From a bacterium (GTDB taxonomy: Bacteria > JAJVIF01 > JAPKYR01): a DNA stretch of 33,459 nucleotides. The position numbers and the translations under genes were made by a program. This document shows positions 27,294-33,459 of the stretch, one piece after another; position 1 is the first letter of the stretch; each line of letters starts with the position of its first letter. The stretch lies in assembly GCA_026394215.1 (NCBI GenBank), contig JAPKYR010000159.1, forward strand, positions 1 to 33,459. The letters run 5' to 3'. The notes beneath the pieces were generated by a model, which saw nothing but the letters and a program-made list of their open reading frames with translations, made no database searches and was not told where the DNA came from.

Positions 27294-29060
27294 TTATAAC
27301 ACATCTGTCTGAGACGCTACTTCTTCGAATGTTGTTTCCTTTGCGAGGACTTTCCTGATCCCGTCCTTGTACAACGGGATCATCCCGTGTTTTATCGCAG
27401 TCTCTTCAATACGGACTGTATGGGCATGGTTGATAATCAAACTACGGATATCATCCTCTGTCTCGAGCAATTCACCGATCGCCGATCGCCCATAAAACCC
27501 GGTATTAAAGCAACGATCGCAACCTTTGCCATATGCAAGCTTTATCGGCTCATCGCCATACTTCGCGATATCATCGATGCTCAGACCCATGTCATTAAGC
27601 ACCGTTTCATCCGCGACATATTCGGTCATGCACTGCTTGCAGACCAGCCTGACCAGCCTCTGTGAAAGTACGCACCGCAATGTGCTTGCAAGCAGATATG
27701 GCTCGACGCCCATATCGAGAAGCCTTGTAATAGCTCCGGACGCATCGTTAGTATGGAGCGTCGCGAAAACAAGGTGCCCGGTGAGCGATGCCCTGATGGC
27801 GATCTCGCTGGTCTCAAGGTCGCGAATCTCGCCGATCAGAATGATATCCGGGTCCTGGCGAAGTATCGACCTTAAACAGTGCGCGAAAGTCAGCCCGATA
27901 TCCGGATTCACCTGTATCTGCGTAATATCCCCCATCTTGTACTCGATCGGGTTTTCGACTGTTGTGATGTTCTTCTCTTTCGAGTTCAGGATTTTCAACG
28001 CCGAATAAAGAGTGGTGGTTTTTCCGGAACCGGTAGGGCCGGTCATGGCTATAATTCCATGGGGTCTTGACAGGTGACGTCGAAATTTCAGTACCATCTC
28101 AGGGGCAAAACCGAGGTGGCGCATATCGAGTATTGTCGCCGACCGGTCCAGTACTCGCATGACCACCTTTTCCCCGAAAATTGTCGGGCTTGTTACTACA
28201 CGGAAGTCGATTTCCTGTCCCTCGAGCTTGATGTTGAAATGACCGTCCTGAGGCATCCGGTGTTCGGTTATATCGAGGTCGCAGAGAATTTTAATTCGGT
28301 TGACAACCTGATCGGCTTTTTCGTACGAAATCGGCGTGACAAGTTCCTGGAGCACGCCGTCAACTCTGAAACGGACATGCAACGCGTCCTCAGCAGGCAT
28401 CAGGTGGATATCGGATGCGTGGAACTGAAGCGCCTGCAATATAAGCAGGTTTACCAGCCGGATGACTTCAGTCTGCTCGGGGAGTTTTCGAAGGTCTTCG
28501 ATCTCAATCCCCAGCTCGCGGGTGAGATGGACTCCCTGGTCCTTACCGACCGATTTCAAAAGGGTTTCGATAATTTTCTTTCGGAAATGCGAGCGATACT
28601 CAAAGATTTTTTTCTTGATCGCGCCTTTGCTCGCGAGATAACTTTTCGCGGAAAAACCGCATAAATCCCTGATCCTGTCCCTGAGGGCGATATTTTTCGG
28701 ATCAGACATCGCGATATGGATGTAAGAGCCCTCGATCCTTATCGGGAATACGGTATTTTTCTCGCAGAAATCCTGCTCAAGCCTGGTAACCACATCCGGG
28801 TTCGGCTCGATTGTGTCGAGAAGGACGTAGGGCACATTATATTTTTGTGAGACAATTTTTAAAACCGGTTCCTCCTCGACAAGCCCGCTGTCGAGTATCT
28901 CCTCCTCGACAAACACGCCACGCTCCATAGCCATTGCTTGGATCTTCCGGAGTGTTGCTCGGTCGAGAGCCCCCGATTCCAGAAGCTCTTTTTCGAGCGA
29001 TGTAAGCGGAAATCTTGCATCCATTATGTCCGGCGGATATTCATCGAGTTTATGCGACAT
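27294..29060 (-). CDS. GspE/PilB-family secretion or pilus assembly ATPase
   Basis: Walker A GPTGSGKTTTLYSAL, ILIGEIRDLETSEIAIRASLTGHLVFATLHTNDA, tetracysteine CKQC...CDRC, N-terminal MshEN-like region. Confidence 0.93.
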   Translation of the reverse strand: MSHKLDEYPPDIMDARFPLTSLEKELLESGALDRATLRKIQAMAMERGVFVEEEILDSGLVEEEPVLKIVSQKYNVPYVLLDTIEPNPDVVTRLEQDFCEKNTVFPIRIEGSYIHIAMSDPKNIALRDRIRDLCGFSAKSYLASKGAIKKKIFEYRSHFRKKIIETLLKSVGKDQGVHLTRELGIEIEDLRKLPEQTEVIRLVNLLILQALQFHASDIHLMPAEDALHVRFRVDGVLQELVTPISYEKADQVVNRIKILCDLDITEHRMPQDGHFNIKLEGQEIDFRVVTSPTIFGEKVVMRVLDRSATILDMRHLGFAPEMVLKFRRHLSRPHGIIAMTGPTGSGKTTTLYSALKILNSKEKNITTVENPIEYKMGDITQIQVNPDIGLTFAHCLRSILRQDPDIILIGEIRDLETSEIAIRASLTGHLVFATLHTNDASGAITRLLDMGVEPYLLASTLRCVLSQRLVRLVCKQCMTEYVADETVLNDMGLSIDDIAKYGDEPIKLAYGKGCDRCFNTGFYGRSAIGELLETEDDIRSLIINHAHTVRIEETAIKHGMIPLYKDGIRKVLAKETTFEEVASQTDVL

Positions 29061-29265
29061 TAAAGCCTCCAGCGATCCTGAAATTATCCTGTCGTTCGAT
29101 TATCTATGTTCCCTTGTCTTCGAATCTAATTCCTCTAATGGATTTTACCATAACAGACAGTTACAGATTTTAGCTGATTAAGAAAATCCGCTGGATATCA
29201 TTGGATAATGAACAAAAGAAGAAGAAGAATTCTGAACATTTTGAAAAATTTAAAGCTCACAAGTA

Positions 29266-29406
29266 TTGACAAAAGATTACATAATGATACACTATATAAG
29301 TCTGCCTCCTTTATAACCGTGAGTATAATTGCTAACAAAGATCAAATCGAATCGGCATAAAAAGTCGAAAAAGCCCCGGGTAAAATACCCGGGTCTTCTT
29401 ATTTTT
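29266..29406 (+). ncRNA. small RNA candidate of about 105 nt with promoter and terminator
   Basis: TTGACA (29266-29271), 16 nt, TACACT (29288-29293); transcript would end at CCCGGGTAaaaTACCCGGG followed by tcttcttatttttt. No sizeable ORF inside. Confidence 0.4.
29375..29393. terminator. bidirectional-type terminator hairpin
   Basis: CCCGGGTA (29375-29382) / TACCCGGG (29386-29393), T-rich downstream on plus and CTTTTT on minus. Confidence 0.65.
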
Positions 29407-29413
29407 TACCTGG

Positions 29414-30001
29414 TCAATCGGTCATGAGATAATCACCCGGAACCTGGAAATCACTGGCGGTCAGATCGCTGTCATCTTCGAAATTCCTGTAAGTGTAAGC
29501 GACCATCCCATCCCCATCGGAATTGGGAAACCGGATGGAATTTAAAATTCCGTCCTCGAAAACCACCGTAACCCGTCCACCCTGGCCAAGCTCGATTGTA
29601 TCGCTGACATCATCCGGCTGACCTATTGCCGATGCAAATGTAAGCGGGTTGATCCGCCCGGGCTCAGATAACCAATCCAGCCAGCTATCGGATGTACTTC
29701 CCGGCGTATCGGGGTTATCCATTTCGCGTGCGGTTTTGATAGCGGGGGTTAGAATATATAATTTCCCTCCCGAGAGGAGTTTGACGCTGTCGATCCCGCC
29801 GATCTGTCCCTCAAGGCGGGAATTTTCGCCGAAAGCCATACCGGAGAACTCGGCAGTATCCTGACCGGGCACTTCCATTACCATAGTGAAAGTCGCTCCG
29901 GTATCATGGGATCCTCGTCCCGCCGCGATCACTTGCACGGCCGCGACCGCAAGTAGAAGCAGGATTATCCCAATTACCCATGCAAGCCTTGTTTTAACCA
30001 T
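29414..30001 (-). CDS. secreted or membrane-anchored protein, possibly LolA-like fold
   Basis: N-terminal signal anchor MVKTRLAWVIGIILLLLAVAAVQVIAAG; GGAGGG Shine-Dalgarno; beta-rich pattern with KLYILTPAIKTAREM. Confidence 0.55.
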   Translation of the reverse strand: MVKTRLAWVIGIILLLLAVAAVQVIAAGRGSHDTGATFTMVMEVPGQDTAEFSGMAFGENSRLEGQIGGIDSVKLLSGGKLYILTPAIKTAREMDNPDTPGSTSDSWLDWLSEPGRINPLTFASAIGQPDDVSDTIELGQGGRVTVVFEDGILNSIRFPNSDGDGMVAYTYRNFEDDSDLTASDFQVPGDYLMTD

Positions 30002-30252
30002 AATATCCCTCCGTCGAATTTATAACCTATTAGTTAATTATAACCTATAATCAACTTATCGGTATAACCGGACAGAGATTTCCTAACCTGCATATATTTC
30101 CGTTCTCATTGATAAAGGGCGCCTGTAAACAGGATGATTTCGCGATTTCTCTTTTACCCCTTATAATAATTATAGAAATACGGACTGAAACCGGAAATTA
30201 CGCCGACGTTAATCCTGACATTATTATAAAGGACTGCTTAGGAAGGTTCGGG

Positions 30253-31176
30253 ATGCAACCGACCGATTGGAAATCGATGTCAAGCACGAGACTTCAGAAA
30301 ATCTGTAAAGTTATTACGTGGCTGGAGCTTGCCGTCGGGTTTTTCCTTATCGCGATGGCAATCTATCTGCTACCGTTCCGGGAATTATGGGTAACTTTAC
30401 TGGTCCTGATCGTCGCGAGTTCATTTTCCTACCACATCAAGGTTGAATTTCCCTTCGCCAGAATCAGCCAGGCATACAGTGTCAATTTTCTCGCGGTGCT
30501 TGCCCTGGGTCCGTTAAGCGGAGCGCTCATCGCGGCATCGGGCGTGACACTTGGCGATGGGCTTTTCCGGCGTAAGCGCGCGCATGCTGTCCTGATCAAT
30601 GCGGCGGTGCAGTTTATCACGACTTATCTCGCAGGTACTATTTACTTCATTCTTGGCGGTATCGGTGGGATCGGCGACGGAGCGAGAGTTGAGGCATTCC
30701 TGGTTCAACCGAATGCAAGCATGTTCTTCCCGCTTTTGGGAGCTGCGTTCATCCATACGGTTGTCAACATCAGCCTGCTGATTCCCGCGATAATCAGCGA
30801 AGGGAGAATGATCCAGCAGGCGACCCTTCTGAAATTATCGAAATGGGACCTCCTGAGTACTCTATGTTTCACGCCGCTAAGTTTTTATATCTTCCTGATT
30901 TATTACGGCACGCTCGGAATCAGGCTTGTTCCACCAATTCTATTCCTGCTCGTGACATGGGTGCTTGTGCAGCGAACACTCGATCTGAATCTCGCGAAAG
31001 GAAAACTCGACCTGAACGTGGACCGTCTGCAGAAAATCACCCAGATTTCCAAAGCAATAAATGCGGCGGGGTTGAATCCGGAAGAAATCCTCGACATTGT
31101 ACTTGTGAACGGCATGATGGTGTGCGGCGCTCCCGCGGCGGTTGTGAGGCTTTTCGATTCAAGTCCAGCGCAGTGA
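30253..31176 (+). CDS. multi-transmembrane N-terminal sensor part ending inside a GAF-like domain (N-terminal half of a split gene)
   Basis: Multiple TM segments from KVITWLELAVGFFLI onward; ends ...MMVCGAPAAVVRLFDSSPAQ followed by TGA (31174-31176). ATG at 30253 preferred. Confidence 0.7.
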   Translation: MQPTDWKSMSSTRLQKICKVITWLELAVGFFLIAMAIYLLPFRELWVTLLVLIVASSFSYHIKVEFPFARISQAYSVNFLAVLALGPLSGALIAASGVTLGDGLFRRKRAHAVLINAAVQFITTYLAGTIYFILGGIGGIGDGARVEAFLVQPNASMFFPLLGAAFIHTVVNISLLIPAIISEGRMIQQATLLKLSKWDLLSTLCFTPLSFYIFLIYYGTLGIRLVPPILFLLVTWVLVQRTLDLNLAKGKLDLNVDRLQKITQISKAINAAGLNPEEILDIVLVNGMMVCGAPAAVVRLFDSSPAQ

Positions 31177-31188
31177 GATTTCGCGGAG

Positions 31189-32382
31189 TTGATCAGGCCG
31201 AATTCTGAAAGATGGAAACGGTTTTTCTCGTCGGAGGCGTTCCAGGCTATTGTGAATTATGTGCGCGATACCGGGAAAAGTCTTCTTATCGATGAATTCC
31301 GGGTAAATATTCTCGGCACCTGGTTCACCCCCGCGCTTCTGGACAAGTATGAACTAAAATCATTCCTGGCCTTCCCGATCCTTCGAGAGGACAAGGTTGA
31401 GGGTCTGCTCTTTTTCTTCGGCGACATGGCGAGTATGTTCACCCAGACGCATATCGAGACGCTTGAGTACCTGTCGGGCGAGATCGCGATCGCTATCCGT
31501 AACGCGAGAATCCATCATGAGATCATGCTCCAGAATGACAGGAGAGCCGAGGAAATCCGCCTCGCCGAGAAAGTGCAGCAACATATCCTTCCTAAAATTT
31601 ACAGGGCTGAAAATATACGCGCGCAGGGAATAATCCGTCCTGCAAGGCAGTTGTCGGGGGATTATTTCGACATTGTCGAGCTGACTAATAATCGACTCGG
31701 AATCGCGATGGGCGACGTCAGCGGGAAGGGCGTTCCGGCAAGCCTTACCATGATGGCGATCATTAACTCGGTACGGGTTCTCGCGCATAAGGTAAAACGT
31801 CCGGATGAGATGCTCAAGGCTCTGAATGAGAGCCTGTACGAAGGGGACTCCAGCCTTGAGGATTTTTACCAGTATTCAACCGGCTTCTATGCAATCCTCG
31901 ACATGAAAACTCTGAAGTTGACATATTCGATAGCGGGAAGCGAGAAACCTCTCTGGTGGCACAGTGAGCAGAAATTCCTTTCGCAGCTTGAGGGCGAAGG
32001 GCTTCCGCTGGGGATGTTCGAAGGTGCAAAATATTCTGTGGAGAAAGCTCAGCTCGAACGAGATGACAAACTTGTGTTTTTCACCGACGGTGTTACCGAT
32101 GCGGTAAATCTGGATAAAAAACGGTATGGCAGGACTACCTTCTCGAATTCTGTCGAGAAGAATTGCCTCAAAGAAAGGCACAATCTGATCGATGCGCTGC
32201 TTAACGATGTGAGAGATTTCCAGCAGGGAGCCGATCCATTCGACGATATCGCCCTTATGGTCATTGAAATTACCGGGGAGGCGACGCCATTGGAAAGGCC
32301 CAAATTCAGGTCGAGCGCTGAATCGCTTATCATCGATACATCGAAGCACAGCCAGTCTCCCCTCTTTTCCGACGAGGATTAG
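31189..32382 (+). CDS. GAF remainder plus PP2C-type SpoIIE/RsbU serine phosphatase (C-terminal half of a split gene)
   Basis: RLAEKVQQHILPK, LSGDYFDIVEL, IAMGDVSGKGVPASLTMM, FFTDGVTDAVN, FDDIALMVIEI; same reading frame as 30253-31176. Confidence 0.88.
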   Translation: MIRPNSERWKRFFSSEAFQAIVNYVRDTGKSLLIDEFRVNILGTWFTPALLDKYELKSFLAFPILREDKVEGLLFFFGDMASMFTQTHIETLEYLSGEIAIAIRNARIHHEIMLQNDRRAEEIRLAEKVQQHILPKIYRAENIRAQGIIRPARQLSGDYFDIVELTNNRLGIAMGDVSGKGVPASLTMMAIINSVRVLAHKVKRPDEMLKALNESLYEGDSSLEDFYQYSTGFYAILDMKTLKLTYSIAGSEKPLWWHSEQKFLSQLEGEGLPLGMFEGAKYSVEKAQLERDDKLVFFTDGVTDAVNLDKKRYGRTTFSNSVEKNCLKERHNLIDALLNDVRDFQQGADPFDDIALMVIEITGEATPLERPKFRSSAESLIIDTSKHSQSPLFSDED

Positions 32383-32420
32383 TTTTCCCCACCCTGATAC
32401 CGGTGTACAATAGTAATTAA

Positions 32421-32684
32421 ATGTCGGGTTATTTCCTTAGAATACTTTATTACCTTGTCGTCGCGTTCGCGATCGGGACGGTAGCTCAGTATGCCACCGG
32501 ATACAGCAGGCAGCGTATTTTTACAACCTTTATTCTGGGATTCATCGGCGTGATGGCAGGGGACTTTGTCGCATATCATTTTCACCTTTTCGATTTCAGG
32601 TTCTTTGGGATATCTATCATGTGGTCGATTCTTGGGGCGGTTGTTTTCGTGCTGTTGTTCAGGCTGGTGCGCGGGCAATGGTAA
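32421..32684 (+). CDS. small membrane protein, GlsB/YeaQ/YmgE (transglycosylase-associated)-like
   Basis: 87 aa, three hydrophobic helices, FTTFILGFIGVMAGDFVAY...SILGAVVFVLLFRLV. Confidence 0.6.
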   Translation: MSGYFLRILYYLVVAFAIGTVAQYATGYSRQRIFTTFILGFIGVMAGDFVAYHFHLFDFRFFGISIMWSILGAVVFVLLFRLVRGQW

Positions 32685-32763
32685 TTTGTATTTTACTCTG
32701 AACGTTTATTCCATCCGTTGCATCTTAAATAGCAGAACCAGCTAATGAAAGGGCGTACAAGCC

Positions 32764-33318
32764 ATGACCTTCCGGACAATCGCATTTTTCGCTTTGATCT
32801 TCGCGCTTATCAGCGTGGGGATTTACTGGTTCGTTAATCGTCCGACCGTCGAGGAAAGAGCATTAATTGGATTCTTTGGCGAATTCAAACAGGGCAAATA
32901 TGAGGAAGCCCAGGCATATACGGCTGTAAACGATTTCTGGCAGATGGCGTCTAAAACCTCTGTCATAGATACAAGCGGCGCAGAATATACAATAGGAGAT
33001 TATTTCCCTGAAGAAAGCAGACTGGCACTTCAGATATCTATTGAAAGCTATGTCAAACCCCATATCGCGAAATGGAAATACCTTTTCATGGACACGCAGC
33101 GGCTTTCCGAAGCTAGATCTGTCGTTCATTTCAGAATTGAGCTTGGCATTCGCGATTTCAGCAGCGGGAACCTTATCGCGGAAGCCGATGAGGGGCGGGT
33201 CGAGGGAACGGCTTATATGGTTCTGAAAGACGGCGAGTGGAAAGTGGACAGGTTTGACCTTGCGTTATTTTCAGATCAGGATCTTGAACTGGCGCCTTAT
33301 CTCGAAGAGGGAAACTGA
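32764..33318 (+). CDS. membrane-anchored protein of unknown function, possibly NTF2/DUF4878-like
   Basis: N-terminal TM helix MTFRTIAFFALIFALISVGIYWFV; then VEERALIGFFGEFKQGKYEEAQAYTA...GEWKVDRFDLA. Confidence 0.6.
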   Translation: MTFRTIAFFALIFALISVGIYWFVNRPTVEERALIGFFGEFKQGKYEEAQAYTAVNDFWQMASKTSVIDTSGAEYTIGDYFPEESRLALQISIESYVKPHIAKWKYLFMDTQRLSEARSVVHFRIELGIRDFSSGNLIAEADEGRVEGTAYMVLKDGEWKVDRFDLALFSDQDLELAPYLEEGN

Positions 33319-33447
33319 AAATTCCCGATTTCATAATTTTTTAATTATGGGTAAATTTGAATAATTTTCCGAATAATTCTGCTATTATTACCCGCACGAT
33401 TTTATTTTGATCCAGAGCCCAATAAGGAACCAGGGCTTAACTGTTCA

Positions 33448-33453
33448 AAGGAG
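33448..33453 (+). promoter_or_regulatory. Shine-Dalgarno sequence for a gene starting just past the window
   Basis: AAGGAG followed by atacga at the window edge. Confidence 0.5.
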
Positions 33454-33459
33454 ATACGA

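Noticed and set aside
28074-28664. 196-aa plus-strand ORF antisense to the GspE/PilB gene
   Set aside because: Shadow ORF within a strongly conserved ATPase; no independent evidence.
31174-31215. TGA at 31174 as a selenocysteine codon
   Set aside because: The downstream 40 nt show only a weak TTCG/CGAA pairing, not a convincing bacterial SECIS hairpin, and this phosphatase family is not known for Sec.
32475-32500. tRNA-like 5' end GGGACGGTAGCTCAGTATGCC
   Set aside because: It lies inside the GlsB-like reading frame, and I find no matching acceptor stem, T-arm (GTTCGAATC) or CCA end downstream.
1-33459. CRISPR array, rRNA genes, prophage or complete transposase gene
   Set aside because: Looked for on both strands; no regular repeat-spacer series, rRNA motifs, phage structural genes or transposase ORFs recognised.

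Overview
The window is chromosomal DNA from a bacterium I could not place taxonomically. It carries about 29 protein-coding genes, mostly housekeeping or metabolic: MqnD (futalosine menaquinone pathway), a SAM methyltransferase, two tandem glycine-rich RRM proteins, a Wzt-like ABC ATPase, an orphan response regulator, an HdrC/HdrB-like pair, a PKD/PQQ-propeller lipoprotein, a GerMN protein plus AMIN/Amidase_3 amidase, a MATE transporter, DeoC, EF-P, thioredoxin, a cysteine desulfurase, a GspE/PilB ATPase, an RsbU/SpoIIE-type phosphatase and a GlsB-like protein. The accessory content is two compact restriction-modification cassettes about 18 kb apart. Their TSPPY-type methyltransferases are clearly homologous, but their presumptive endonucleases do not look alike; one resembles the PmeII family and the other is unassigned. 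Other points worth a look: an in-frame TGA that splits a GAF domain between the membrane part and the PP2C part of a phosphatase gene; two RRM genes that share a conserved 5' leader running from a predicted promoter to the start codon; a roughly 210-nt structured, oligo-U-terminated intergenic RNA candidate with 6S-like topology; a short promoter-to-terminator small-RNA candidate; a nucleotidyltransferase/small-protein pair; and several unrelated REP/MITE-like intergenic palindromes. All assignments come from reading motifs; no database search or folding program was run.
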